Origin: SZAS-103 sp043747745
GTDB lineage: Bacteria; Pseudomonadota; Gammaproteobacteria; Xanthomonadales; Xanthomonadaceae
DNA: 64,000 nt
Reading direction: 5' to 3'
Assembly (NCBI GenBank): GCA_043747745.1
Contig: JAYTOP010000065.1
Span: 28,918-92,917 of the forward strand
The position numbers and the translations under genes are program-made. The notes beneath the pieces were generated by a model. It was not told the origin of the DNA and did no database searches. It worked only from the letters and a program-made list of their open reading frames with translations. Positions 8,337 through 17,882 of the stretch are shown piece after piece; the first letter of the stretch is position 1; every line of letters begins with the position of its first letter.

Positions 8337-10136
8337 TCAATGCACCGTCGCAGCATCGACGCCGCATTCAAAATCAGTTTCACCCAAGGGTCGGCATCCG
8401 ACCGGCCAGCCTTTCTCGCGCCAGTACGCGACAAAACCGTATTCGGCCAGCTTCGCCTTGACACGCGGATCGCGCAGCATGGCCTGGCCGGCTGGTTTGC
8501 TGACATACATATCGGTGAAAAAGTAGGTCAGGCCGAGCGGACCGGCGTTGTCCTTTTGCTGCAGATATCCGTCCGTGTCTTTCCGGGCAACCAGAAATTG
8601 GGCCCTCTGCAACGCGCCGAGCGACTTGATCGCGGATTGCGCGGCCTGCGCATCGGCGTGTGCATCGCCCAATATCCACGGCAACAGGACCTTGACCAAC
8701 GCGCCTTGCGACGGATAGCGGGCTTCAATCTCAGCCATAGCCGCGCGTATCTCATCGTCACGCGAATACGCCATCGCGTAGTCCAGTGCACCAAATATAC
8801 TGCGGTTGCTGTTCGGGTCGAGTTCGCGTATTCGAGCAATGGCACGCTGCACTTCCTTGCGATCATCGAGTGCGGAAACGGCGTCCAGGCGACGCATCCA
8901 GCCGACGATGTAGTAGGGATCGAGTTGAACCAACTGCCCCGCTGCTGTCGCCGATTCCGGCATGCGCCCGACCTGGTACAGCAGTTCGGAATAGTCCTCG
9001 CGCACATCCGGATAGCTCGGATCGATCGCGATGCTGCGCAGATAGTGCTGTTCGGCCACCGCATAGTCGAAGTGATCCCTGGCAACAGTACCGAGCACAT
9101 GCTGGGTCGCGGCCGAATCGGGCGCCAACGCTTCGGCTTTGCCCGCAGACTGCGCCGATTGCACCAGCCAGTCGGCAGCCTGCGCCTTGTCCATCGGTAC
9201 ATACCAGTAGATGACTTCCCGCGCGAGCGACAGCGACGACCAACCTTCTGCGAAATTCGGCGCCTTCGCAACTGCATCCTTCAGGTGCTCGATGGCAGTC
9301 GGCAAGTCCTTGCGCTGGCGCATCAGGGCGCGACCCTTGAGGTATTCATCGTAGGCGGCCGGATCGATCGGCGCGCGTGCCGCAACAGTGGGGCCAACGC
9401 CGAGCGAGTGCGTGAGCTGTGCGCCGATCTGCCGGGCGATATCGTCCTGCAACGCGAACACGCTCGCGAGTTTGCGGTCGTAGGTTTCCGACCAGACGTG
9501 GAAGCCGTCCGAAACGCGCACCAGCTGCGCAGTGATTCGCACCTCGTCGCCGTCGCGCCGCACGCTGCCCTCGACGATGTTCGAAACGCCGAGCTTGCGG
9601 CCGATCTCGCGCACGTCGCCGCCCTTGCCCTTGAACTCGAACACCGAGGTGCGCGCGACAACCTTGAGCTGCGGCACCTTTGCCAGCATGTTCAGCAATT
9701 CTTCGGTCATGCCGTCGGAGAAGTACTCTTCGTCGGCCTTGCCGCTCATGTTGGCGAACGGCAGCACCGCGATCGAATTCGCGGTTGCGGCGACTGGCGT
9801 CGCGACATCGCCCCTGCGAAACGAGGGTTGCCCATAGAAATACCAACCCAATGCCAGCACGATCAGCAGTCCGGCGGCGGCGAACAGGCGCTTGCTTCCT
9901 GACGTGCTGGCGTCGAGCTGCACGCCCGCAGGCGTGATGTCGAACACCCACGCCATCACCAGCGCAATCGGAAATCCCAGCAACGCGACGAGGATGAAAA
10001 TCCGCAACGCCCACGGCGGCGCATCGAATGCGGGAAATCCAATCGATGCCGCCTGCACCGCAAGCCACGCCACGACCAGATAGGCCGCGCCGACCTTGAA
10101 TACTTTCCGGCGCTGGAGTTCGGCGACGAGAGTCAT
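8337..10136 (-). CDS. Membrane-anchored TolB-like/TPR protein (array copy 9)
   Basis: The product has 599 residues, starting at MTLVAELQRRKVFKV; the ATG overlaps the upstream stop by four bases, and the longer open frame before it is an artefact. Three membrane helices (about 15-35, 45-65 and 85-103) put the rest in the periplasm if the positive N terminus is inside. The TolB-like domain (SIAVLPFANMSGKADEEYFS ... VRRDGDEVRITAQLVRVSDG) spans about 120-230, and TPRs follow to about 560. The C terminus has a cysteine pair (GWPVGCRPLGETDFEC). No enzymatic domain is visible. The function is unknown; a scaffold or sensor role is inferred from the family. Confidence 0.82.
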   Translation of the reverse strand: MTLVAELQRRKVFKVGAAYLVVAWLAVQAASIGFPAFDAPPWALRIFILVALLGFPIALVMAWVFDITPAGVQLDASTSGSKRLFAAAGLLIVLALGWYFYGQPSFRRGDVATPVAATANSIAVLPFANMSGKADEEYFSDGMTEELLNMLAKVPQLKVVARTSVFEFKGKGGDVREIGRKLGVSNIVEGSVRRDGDEVRITAQLVRVSDGFHVWSETYDRKLASVFALQDDIARQIGAQLTHSLGVGPTVAARAPIDPAAYDEYLKGRALMRQRKDLPTAIEHLKDAVAKAPNFAEGWSSLSLAREVIYWYVPMDKAQAADWLVQSAQSAGKAEALAPDSAATQHVLGTVARDHFDYAVAEQHYLRSIAIDPSYPDVREDYSELLYQVGRMPESATAAGQLVQLDPYYIVGWMRRLDAVSALDDRKEVQRAIARIRELDPNSNRSIFGALDYAMAYSRDDEIRAAMAEIEARYPSQGALVKVLLPWILGDAHADAQAAQSAIKSLGALQRAQFLVARKDTDGYLQQKDNAGPLGLTYFFTDMYVSKPAGQAMLRDPRVKAKLAEYGFVAYWREKGWPVGCRPLGETDFECGVDAATVH

Positions 10137-11947
10137 CGGCAGACGAACGCGTCGGGGCCCGCTGCGGGCGTTGGTTTGCACACGTCCGGCCAGCCGTAGC
10201 GCTTCCAGTAATCGACCATGCCCATGCGTTTGGCGAAACTCTGGAAAGCAGTATCCTGGCGTGCCTTGCGCGACCAGGCTTCCGGATGCCACAGAAAGTT
10301 CAGGTAAGCATCGGACAATCCGGACTTGCCCTGCTCGAAGGCGGCGAACGAGCGCGCCGGCTCGCCCAGTTGCAACAGGAAGGTCGGCACCCAGTCGTCG
10401 TCGGGGTGCGCCGCCACGATTTTCAACGCGGCCTGTCGCAGCGCCTCGCCCTGATAGATGCCCCGATAGATGGACTCCAGTTCGGCGGCCGTAAAAAGGG
10501 GGGCTCCAAACGTGTGCATGGCCGCTGCGTACTGTTTCGCGCCATGTTCATGATCGCCGATGCCCGCACTGTGGAAGTACAGCAGGAATTGGGCGAACGG
10601 GTTATCGCTGCCGCCCAGGCGGCGCACCATCTCGAGCACGCCCGCCGAATCGCCTGCGCGCGTCCGCATGTCGCCCTTGTAGAACAGCACCAGCGCGTTG
10701 GCCGGATCGTTGCGAAGCATCGCGTCGATCCGCACTTCGGCATCAGTCGTTCGCCCAAGCGCGGACATTTCGTTCGCGGCCCAGTAGTTTGCGGCAGAGT
10801 TGTCGGGATCGCTCTGCAGCGCGCGGCGCATCGGCTCGACCATCGCGACGTAATGGCGTTGCGAAAACAAGTTGTAGCTCAATGCGGTGTAGGCTTCGGC
10901 ATCGTTCAGGTCGAGCGCGAGCGCGCGCTGTGCGGCGGCATCGGATGCTTTCCAGTTCGCCGTCCAGTCGCCGCCGACGTACTGCGCGAGCACCGCGTAG
11001 GCGACCGCTAGTTTCGACCAGGCGCGCGCGAAGTTCGGATCGAGCGCAATCGCCTGCTGCAGCAAGGCGATCGCGCGCGGCAGGCTGTCACCGGAGCGGC
11101 GATTGACCAGCGTCTGCGCTTCCACGAACAGCGCGTAGGCTTGCGGACTGTCGCTGGCCTTGGCGACCAGGCGGCCGCCGCTGCCGCTGGCCAGCGCCAC
11201 TTTCAATTCCGCCGCGATATCGCGCGCGCAGGATTCCTGCAGGTCGAATACATCGGCGAGCTTGCCGTCATAGGCTTGCGACCATTCCTGTTCGCCATCG
11301 GAGGTATGCACCAGCGTGGCGGTGATGCGCAGCTGGTCGCCCTGCCGTCGCACCGAGCCTTCGAGCAGGTGCGCGACGCCCAGCGCCTGGCCGATCTGGA
11401 CCGCGCCGATGTTCTTGCCCTTGTATTGGAAGGACGAGCTGCGCCCGATTACCTTGAGTTCCTTCACGCGCGCCAGCGCGTTGAGGATTTCCTCGGCCAT
11501 GCCATCGGAGAAATAGCCCTGGTCGTGCGCCGGACTGAGATCGTCGAACGCCATCACGGCAAGCGAGTTACGCGCTGCGGCGGGAACGGTCGTTGCGGCT
11601 TTCGATTGCGCCGCGATGTCGCCCTTGCGAAACGCCGGCTGCCCGTAGAAATACCAGCCCAGCGCGAGCGCGATCAACACGGCGGCGCCGGCGAACAAGC
11701 GCTTGCTACCAGACGTGTTCGCATCGAGCCTCACGCCTTCGGGAGTGATATCGAACACCCACGCCATCACCACCGCGATGGGGAATCCCAGCAACGCGAC
11801 CAGGATGAAAACACGCAGCACCCACGGCGGTGCGTCGAATGCGGGAAAGCCAATGCTCGCGGCCTGCACCGCCAGCCAAGCGACGACCAGATAGGCGGCA
11901 CCCACCTTGAACACCTTGCGGCGTTGGAGTTCGGCGATCAGCGACAT
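10133..11947 (-). CDS. Membrane-anchored TolB-like/TPR protein (array copy 8)
   Basis: The product has 604 residues. Its first 100 residues are nearly identical to copy 9 (MSLIAELQRRKVFKVGAAYL, then FPAFDAPPW and VMAWVFDITPEGV), so one is a recent duplicate at the N terminus. After the third helix (GWYFYGQP) the TolB-like domain reads SLAVMAFDDLSPAHDQGYFS ... VRRQGDQLRITATLVHTSDG, and TPRs run from about 290 to 500. The C terminus carries the conserved cysteine pair (PDVCKPTPAAGPDAFVC). The gene starts three bases after the copy 7 stop and overlaps copy 9 by ATGA. Confidence 0.82.
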   Translation of the reverse strand: MSLIAELQRRKVFKVGAAYLVVAWLAVQAASIGFPAFDAPPWVLRVFILVALLGFPIAVVMAWVFDITPEGVRLDANTSGSKRLFAGAAVLIALALGWYFYGQPAFRKGDIAAQSKAATTVPAAARNSLAVMAFDDLSPAHDQGYFSDGMAEEILNALARVKELKVIGRSSSFQYKGKNIGAVQIGQALGVAHLLEGSVRRQGDQLRITATLVHTSDGEQEWSQAYDGKLADVFDLQESCARDIAAELKVALASGSGGRLVAKASDSPQAYALFVEAQTLVNRRSGDSLPRAIALLQQAIALDPNFARAWSKLAVAYAVLAQYVGGDWTANWKASDAAAQRALALDLNDAEAYTALSYNLFSQRHYVAMVEPMRRALQSDPDNSAANYWAANEMSALGRTTDAEVRIDAMLRNDPANALVLFYKGDMRTRAGDSAGVLEMVRRLGGSDNPFAQFLLYFHSAGIGDHEHGAKQYAAAMHTFGAPLFTAAELESIYRGIYQGEALRQAALKIVAAHPDDDWVPTFLLQLGEPARSFAAFEQGKSGLSDAYLNFLWHPEAWSRKARQDTAFQSFAKRMGMVDYWKRYGWPDVCKPTPAAGPDAFVCR

Positions 11948-11950
11948 CGC

Positions 11951-13753
11951 TTACTCACAAAGGTAATTCCCTGGCGCAACGCGTCGGCAATCATCCGGTG
12001 CGCCGTAGGTGTCCCACAATTCGATGAAGCCCATTTCCTTCAGGAATACGGGGAATTCCGGCAACACGCGCATCGGCTTGCCGGCCGGACTCCACAACAG
12101 GGCGAAGAAATCGGTGTTGTCGCCGAGGCGCGTCGTGCGCAGCAATTCCAGTGCCCGGCCGGGCTGGCCGAGGATGACCAAGACCACCGGGATCTGCCCG
12201 GGCACCTGGGCATGCGGCTTGGCCAGATACGCGTCGACCGCGGCCAGCGCCCGCGCTTTCGCGACGGCATCGCCGAACATGCCGGCGGCGAGGATCTCCG
12301 GGTCGCCGGGCGGCAATGCGTGCAACAGGTTGCGCGCACCATCGGGCCATTGCCGGATCGCCGTCGCGGCATCGCCGCGGTCGAAGGCGATCAAGGCCAG
12401 TTCGCGGTCAGCAATCGAGAGGCCGGTGGAGCGTGCGCGCTTGAGGAATTGCTCGGCATGATCCGGGTCGCCCGCGTAGCGGTACATGATGCCGCGCCAG
12501 CGCACCACGTTCGGCATCATCGGGTCGATCGCCAGCGCGTGGTCGAGCAAGGCGATGCCGCGTTCGCGGTAGCCGGTTATGATCAAGGTCAGGCCATACC
12601 AGAAATTGCTGGTGACATCGTCCGGATCCAGTCGCAGTGCCTGCTCGTACTCTTCGCGCTCCTTCAGATGGCCGTCGGGCAAGTAGCCCCAAGACAAGCC
12701 CATCGCCGCATGCGGTTCGGCCAAGGTCGGGTCGAGCGCCAGCGCCGCGCGCGCATGTTCCAGCACTTTCTCGTGCGTCAGTGAAGTATCGACATCGTTG
12801 TAGGAACTCTGCAGGTTATACAGCGCCGCCAATCGCGAATGCGCGCGCGCGTAGTTCGAGTCTAGCGTGATCGCCTGCTGCAGGTCGGCGATAGCGTCCG
12901 GGAAACGCGGGTTGTCGCGACGGTCGAAGATGGCGGTCGCCTGCAGATACAGCGAATACGCCTCCGGATTGGTGGTGGCCACGGCAACCAGGCGCGTCTT
13001 CTGTTCGCCTTCCAGCACCACCTTCAGCTTGTCGGTGATCGCACGCGCGATGTTTTCCTGCAACGCGAACACATCCTTGAGATCGCCGTCGTAACTCTCC
13101 GACCACAGATGGAAGTCGTCGGTCGCATGGATCAGCTGCGCGGTGATGCGCACCTTGTCGCCCTGCTTGCGCACCGAACCTTCGAGGATGTACGCGACGC
13201 CAAGCGTCTGCCCGATCGTGCGCAAGTCCTCGTTGCGGCCCTTGAAATAGAACGACGACGTGCGGCCTGCCACTTTCAGGTCCTTCACCTGCGCAAGCGC
13301 ATTGAGGATTTCCTCGGCCATGCCGTCGGAGAAATACTCCTGGTCGTGACCCGAGCTCATGTCCACAAACGGCAGCACTGCGATCGATTTGGCCGGAATG
13401 ATCGCAGGCTTCGCCACTTGCTTTGCGGTGATGACCGTCGGCGCAGACTCCTGTGCAGTGCGCGCGAACCGCCACAGCAACGCACCGCCGATCGCCAGCA
13501 GCAACGCGATGATCAGCAGCTCGGTGCCCGACACCTTCTGCGCACCGCGCTCACCGTGGTACCAGGCCAGCACCAACGTTGCGAAGAATCCAACGCCCAG
13601 CGCCACCGTGATTCCACGCAGCACGCCGCTTGGCCAGTCGAATTGATGGCCGATCAGATCCAGTCCCTGCAGCAACACCCACGCGCCCGCTGCGTAGGCC
13701 AACGCCCATTGCCCGAGCTTGCGTTCGCGCAGGCGTTGCAGGAAGTCGGTCAT
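11951..13753 (-). CDS. Membrane-anchored TolB-like/TPR protein (array copy 7)
   Basis: The product has 600 residues with the third N-terminal type of the array (MTDFLQRLRERKLGQWALAY) and helices at about 16-32, 43-63 and 78-95. The TolB-like domain is SIAVLPFVDMSSGHDQEYFS ... VRKQGDKVRITAQLIHATDD, very close to copy 3. TPRs follow, including LDPDDVTSNFWYGLTLIITG. The end is PDDCRRVAPGNYLCE, again with two cysteines. So the N terminus matches copy 6 while the TolB/TPR part matches copy 3, a mosaic of array members. It overlaps copy 6 by four bases. Confidence 0.82.
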   Translation of the reverse strand: MTDFLQRLRERKLGQWALAYAAGAWVLLQGLDLIGHQFDWPSGVLRGITVALGVGFFATLVLAWYHGERGAQKVSGTELLIIALLLAIGGALLWRFARTAQESAPTVITAKQVAKPAIIPAKSIAVLPFVDMSSGHDQEYFSDGMAEEILNALAQVKDLKVAGRTSSFYFKGRNEDLRTIGQTLGVAYILEGSVRKQGDKVRITAQLIHATDDFHLWSESYDGDLKDVFALQENIARAITDKLKVVLEGEQKTRLVAVATTNPEAYSLYLQATAIFDRRDNPRFPDAIADLQQAITLDSNYARAHSRLAALYNLQSSYNDVDTSLTHEKVLEHARAALALDPTLAEPHAAMGLSWGYLPDGHLKEREEYEQALRLDPDDVTSNFWYGLTLIITGYRERGIALLDHALAIDPMMPNVVRWRGIMYRYAGDPDHAEQFLKRARSTGLSIADRELALIAFDRGDAATAIRQWPDGARNLLHALPPGDPEILAAGMFGDAVAKARALAAVDAYLAKPHAQVPGQIPVVLVILGQPGRALELLRTTRLGDNTDFFALLWSPAGKPMRVLPEFPVFLKEMGFIELWDTYGAPDDCRRVAPGNYLCE

Positions 13754-15798
13754 GGATGTGTTGCCTTGTCATCGTTGAGGTGTGCGACCAGCAGTGCCTG
13801 GAAGCGCCGGTCCTTGCGCAGCGGGTCCCAGATCGGATCGCGCTTGAGGCGTTCGACCGATACCGATTGTCCTGCGGGTATCGCCAGCATCTGGCCGAGC
13901 AGCTGGATGGCTTCGTCGGGCGCGCTGGCCTGGGCGTCGATCTCGGCCAGGCCTTCGAGCTGATAGATGCCGAAATATTTGTCCTTGACCAGCGGGAAAA
14001 TCTCGGTGGCGTGGCGCGCGGTCGCGATGGCCTCGGCATTGCGGCCGAGGCAAACCTGCACCCAACTGGTCTGCTGCAACAGGCTCAATGAATCCGGTTG
14101 CTTCCGCAATTGTGCACGCAGTAACGGCTCGAGGGCGGCGCACTCGGGTTGTATGGCCGAACGTCGACCCGCGATTATCTGGATGGCGACGCGCGCGACC
14201 CGAGCCGTCAGGCGGTCATCGTCGCTTTCCAGCGTTGCCGATTCCCACTCCTTCAGTGCGGCATCGAACTTGCGTTCGAAAAGATCCGGATACACGCGCG
14301 GATTGACCAGATGGTACATGTCCCCGGCAAGCAGGTTGTAGTAGGAAATGCGCCAGGGTGGCGGTGAATCGAAGATGCTGCGCGCCCCGGCCACATCGCC
14401 GAGTCCGAACAGGCGAGCGCGCATCAGGAAGTCCTGGCCATTGGCGTTGTCAGTGCTGATGGCGCGGGCGCGCAGGAACTGCACGTCCGCTTCTTTGTAA
14501 CGCCGCAGGATCACCAACGTCGTGCCGAATTCATCGATGTTGAGATTGTCGCGTGGCGAAATTGCAATCACGCGCTGCAACGATGCCAAGGCCTCGTCCC
14601 ACTGCCCCATGCGACGATGCACATAGCCCATGCCGGCGAGTGCATCGGTATTGTTGGGCGCCAGTTGCATGGTGCGCTCGAACTCCGCCATGGCTTCGGC
14701 GTAGTGGCGTAGCCCCCAATAGTCGTAGTAGGCCAGCGCAGCGTGCGCAGCGGGCAATTCGGGCGCGAGCACAAGAGCGCGATCAATCCAGGTCTTGACC
14801 TCCGCCAGTCGCGCCGGGCTAATGCGCTTGCAGGCCCAGTGCATCGAGAGCTGGTTGTAGGCACGGCGAGCATAGGCCAAGGCGAAATTCGCATCGAGCG
14901 CGATCGCCTTCTCATACTCGCCATCGGCCGCGTCGTAGTTGCCAACATCCTGGGTTTCGAAGGCTCGATGCCACTGGAATTCGGCGCGCAGGAAGTGATC
15001 GTAGGCTTCGGCGCTCGTGGTCGGCGCCTGTGCCAGCGCCCGGGTTTCCTGTGGCGACAATTGCGCCTTGAGCACGTCGGCGATCTGCTGCGCCACTTCG
15101 CTTTCGACCGCGAACACGTTCTTGAGCTCGCGGTCGTAGGTTTTCGCCCAAATATGGGTGTCGGTGCGCGCATCGATCAACTGCACGTTGACGCGCACCG
15201 AATCGCCGGACTTCTGCACGCTGCCTTCGAGGATGTGCGCGGCGCCGAGTTCGACGGACACGACCTTCAGATTGTCCGGACGGCTTGCATAGCGCTTGGT
15301 GGAAGTGCGCGAGATCACCTTCAGGTCGGAGATCCCGGCCAGCCGCGTCAGGATTTCGTCCTGCATGCCTTCAGCAAAGTAGGCATTGGCCTTGTCGTCG
15401 GAGAGGTTCTCGAACGGCAGCACGGCGATGGATTTGGCCGGGATGATCGCGGAAGCCACTGCAGGTTTCGCGGCAATGGCCGCAGGCGCAGCTGGTTGTG
15501 TCGTGGGCGCGAACCGCCATAGCAGCAGCCCGCCAATCGAAAGCAACACAGTAAGGATCGATAATTCGATACCAGAGATTTTCTGCGCGCCGCGTTCGCC
15601 GTGATACCAGGCCAGTAACAGCGTGGTAAAGAAACCTACGCCGAGTACAACGGTAATTCCGCGCAGAACGCCGGTCGGCCAATCGAATTGATGGCCGATC
15701 AGGTCCAGTCCCTGCAACACCACCCAGGCGCCCGCTGCGTAGGCCAACGCCCATTGCCCGAGCTTGCGTTCGCGCAGGCGTTGCAGGAAGTCGGTCAT
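13750..15798 (-). CDS. Membrane-anchored TolB-like/TPR protein (array copy 6)
   Basis: The product has 682 residues. The N terminus is almost the same as copy 7 (MTDFLQRLRERKLGQWALAY), followed by helices and a TolB-like domain of the SIAVLPFENLSDDKANAYFA type (... VQKSGDSVRVNVQLIDARTD), shared with copy 5. TPRs cover about 270-640, with LPAAHAALAYYDYWGLRHYA as a clear repeat. The last 17 residues (FQALLVAHLNDDKATHP) are identical to those of copy 5. There is no catalytic domain. Start and stop both overlap neighbours by ATGA. Confidence 0.82.
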   Translation of the reverse strand: MTDFLQRLRERKLGQWALAYAAGAWVVLQGLDLIGHQFDWPTGVLRGITVVLGVGFFTTLLLAWYHGERGAQKISGIELSILTVLLSIGGLLLWRFAPTTQPAAPAAIAAKPAVASAIIPAKSIAVLPFENLSDDKANAYFAEGMQDEILTRLAGISDLKVISRTSTKRYASRPDNLKVVSVELGAAHILEGSVQKSGDSVRVNVQLIDARTDTHIWAKTYDRELKNVFAVESEVAQQIADVLKAQLSPQETRALAQAPTTSAEAYDHFLRAEFQWHRAFETQDVGNYDAADGEYEKAIALDANFALAYARRAYNQLSMHWACKRISPARLAEVKTWIDRALVLAPELPAAHAALAYYDYWGLRHYAEAMAEFERTMQLAPNNTDALAGMGYVHRRMGQWDEALASLQRVIAISPRDNLNIDEFGTTLVILRRYKEADVQFLRARAISTDNANGQDFLMRARLFGLGDVAGARSIFDSPPPWRISYYNLLAGDMYHLVNPRVYPDLFERKFDAALKEWESATLESDDDRLTARVARVAIQIIAGRRSAIQPECAALEPLLRAQLRKQPDSLSLLQQTSWVQVCLGRNAEAIATARHATEIFPLVKDKYFGIYQLEGLAEIDAQASAPDEAIQLLGQMLAIPAGQSVSVERLKRDPIWDPLRKDRRFQALLVAHLNDDKATHP

Positions 15799-17882
15799 GG
15801 ATGTGTGGCCTTGTCATCGTTGAGGTGTGCGACCAGCAATGCCTGGAAGCGCGGGTCCTTGCGCAGCGGATCCCAGATCGGATCGGTGCGCAGCGATGCG
15901 GCAGACACCTCGCGGCCTGCCGGAACGGCCAGCAATTGTACGATGTGGTTCAACGCAGATTCTGTCTCGCCGACCTGCGCTTCGATCTTTGTCAACTCGG
16001 TGAGATAGAAAACCCCACCCACCATATCCCGGGACAGTGGCAGCAGATCGGTGGCCCGGCGCGCGGCTGCCAAGGCGGCATCTGTTTGTCCGAGCCCGGC
16101 ATACACATCCGCAAGATTGATTTGTGCACCAGGCTGCTCGCGCGGCAACCCCTGCAACACCTTCTGCGCGGCGAGAAACGCGGTGTGCGCCGGTCCGGTT
16201 TCGCCTTTGCGCGCCAGCGCCTGTCCGCGCAACAGCATCGCCGGAATCAAGACATTGCTTTTGTTGTCGAGCAGCCAAGCCGGCGCCTTTGCAATCGCCG
16301 CGAGCGCCGCATCGGGTTGGCGCATCGCCAGCGCAAGATCGAATCGTGCCAGCGACGCGGAACCTTGCGGATCGTAGTCCGCAGGAATCGTCGCAAGCGA
16401 GCGGCTCGCTCCTTCAAGGTCGCCGCGCATCCGCAGCGCAGTTGCTCGATAGACTTGCCCATCGATGCTATCCGGTGCGAGTGCCAGCGCGCGATCGCAG
16501 GCCGCCACGGCTTCGGTGTAGCGGCGCAATTCCATCAAGGTGGCACCCACATCGCCGGGCAATTTGGGATTGCGGGGATCGAGCGCGACCGCTTTCTCGA
16601 ACTCAGATAGCGCCTGCAGCAGGTTGCCCTGCCGACGGTGCACATAGGCAATCGCTGCAATGACATTGGCGTCGGGCAGGCTCGCGCGCGCCGTGGCGAA
16701 CTCGGCCAGTGCCGCCACATAATCCAGGTGCCCCCAATAATGCACATAGCCCATGGCCAGGTGCGCTTCGGGCAGATTCGGCTGCAGCGCCAGCGCCTGC
16801 GTCGCGGCGGCTTGTGCGGCATCGATCCCCTGCGCACTGGGATCCTTGCCGGTGAAGTAGACTTCGGCTTTCAGATAGGACAGTCGCGCATAGGCCAGTG
16901 CGAAATCGGGGTCGGCCGCGATCGCACTCGCGTACAAATCTGCCGCTTTGCGTATCGCATCGGCAGGATCCTTCGCGGTGGCCGCATCAATCTGATTGTT
17001 TAAATACTCGGCCTTCAGGAACAGATCGTAGGCCTGCGGGCTTTTTGTCGGCACGCTGGCGATACGCGCGGATTCAGTCGGCAGCAGTTGCGCCTTCAAC
17101 GCATCGGCAACCTTTTCCGCGACGTCGCTCTGCACCGCGAATACGTCTTTCAGATCGCGGTCGTAGTTTTGCGCCCACAGATGGCTGTCGCTGCGCGCGT
17201 CGATCAGCTGCAGGTTGATCCGCACCTTGCCGTCGGCTTTTTGCACGCTGCCTTCGAGCACGGTCGCCACGCCGAGCTGCTCGGCAACGATCTTGAGGTT
17301 CGGCGGATGGCTCGCGTACTGCTCGGTCGAGGTGCGCGAGATCACTTTCAGGTCGTGAATACCAGCGAGGCGCGTGAGGATTTCGTCCTGCATGCCGCTC
17401 GCGAAGTAGGCGTTGGCCTTGTCTTCGCTGAGGTTCTCGAACGGCAGTACGGCGATGGATTTCAAGTTGACGGCCTTCGCAGCCTGTTGTGCCGAGGACC
17501 GGACAGCCTGGGTGATCTGCGCCGCTTCCCGGCGAGGTGCCAGAACGAACTTGTCGAAGCCGAAGTATCCCAGTGCCAGCACAAGCGCGAGGATGATCAT
17601 GCGGTTCATGCGCTGCGCGGTTTGCGGTGCGATCGATTCTTGCGAACCAACTTCGGCATCGCGCTTGATGCCGTCTGGCGTCAGTTCAAAGATCCAGCTG
17701 AAGATCAGCGCTGGAATGAAGCAGGCCGCAAGCAATCCGACCAGCGTCTTCATCACCCAGGACGGCGCCTCGAAGACCGGCAGCAGCGTGCCTGCGACCT
17801 GCACGACGAGCCACGCGCCGACGAGATACAGCCCGGCCATGCGGATGACGTTGCGGCGCTTGAGTTCGGCGAACAGGCTCAT
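15795..17882 (-). CDS. Membrane-anchored TolB-like/TPR protein (array copy 5)
   Basis: The product has 695 residues with the first N-terminal type (MSLFAELKRRNVIRMAGLYL), helices at about 13-33, 43-63 and 95-112, and a basic segment (KFVLAPRRE). The TolB-like domain reads SIAVLPFENLSEDKANAYFA ... VQKADGKVRINLQLIDARSD. It has the longest TPR region of the array, with repeats such as LPEAHLAMGYVHYWGHLDYV. The C terminus equals that of copy 6. It overlaps the DUF6090-like gene upstream and copy 6 downstream by four bases each. Confidence 0.82.
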   Translation of the reverse strand: MSLFAELKRRNVIRMAGLYLVGAWLVVQVAGTLLPVFEAPSWVMKTLVGLLAACFIPALIFSWIFELTPDGIKRDAEVGSQESIAPQTAQRMNRMIILALVLALGYFGFDKFVLAPRREAAQITQAVRSSAQQAAKAVNLKSIAVLPFENLSEDKANAYFASGMQDEILTRLAGIHDLKVISRTSTEQYASHPPNLKIVAEQLGVATVLEGSVQKADGKVRINLQLIDARSDSHLWAQNYDRDLKDVFAVQSDVAEKVADALKAQLLPTESARIASVPTKSPQAYDLFLKAEYLNNQIDAATAKDPADAIRKAADLYASAIAADPDFALAYARLSYLKAEVYFTGKDPSAQGIDAAQAAATQALALQPNLPEAHLAMGYVHYWGHLDYVAALAEFATARASLPDANVIAAIAYVHRRQGNLLQALSEFEKAVALDPRNPKLPGDVGATLMELRRYTEAVAACDRALALAPDSIDGQVYRATALRMRGDLEGASRSLATIPADYDPQGSASLARFDLALAMRQPDAALAAIAKAPAWLLDNKSNVLIPAMLLRGQALARKGETGPAHTAFLAAQKVLQGLPREQPGAQINLADVYAGLGQTDAALAAARRATDLLPLSRDMVGGVFYLTELTKIEAQVGETESALNHIVQLLAVPAGREVSAASLRTDPIWDPLRKDPRFQALLVAHLNDDKATHP

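Noticed and set aside
11141..12784. Long plus-strand open frames across the TPR array
   Set aside because: They are mirror frames of the paralogues on the minus strand; the same peptide motifs (for example EFGDQRH) recur only because the true genes are repeated.
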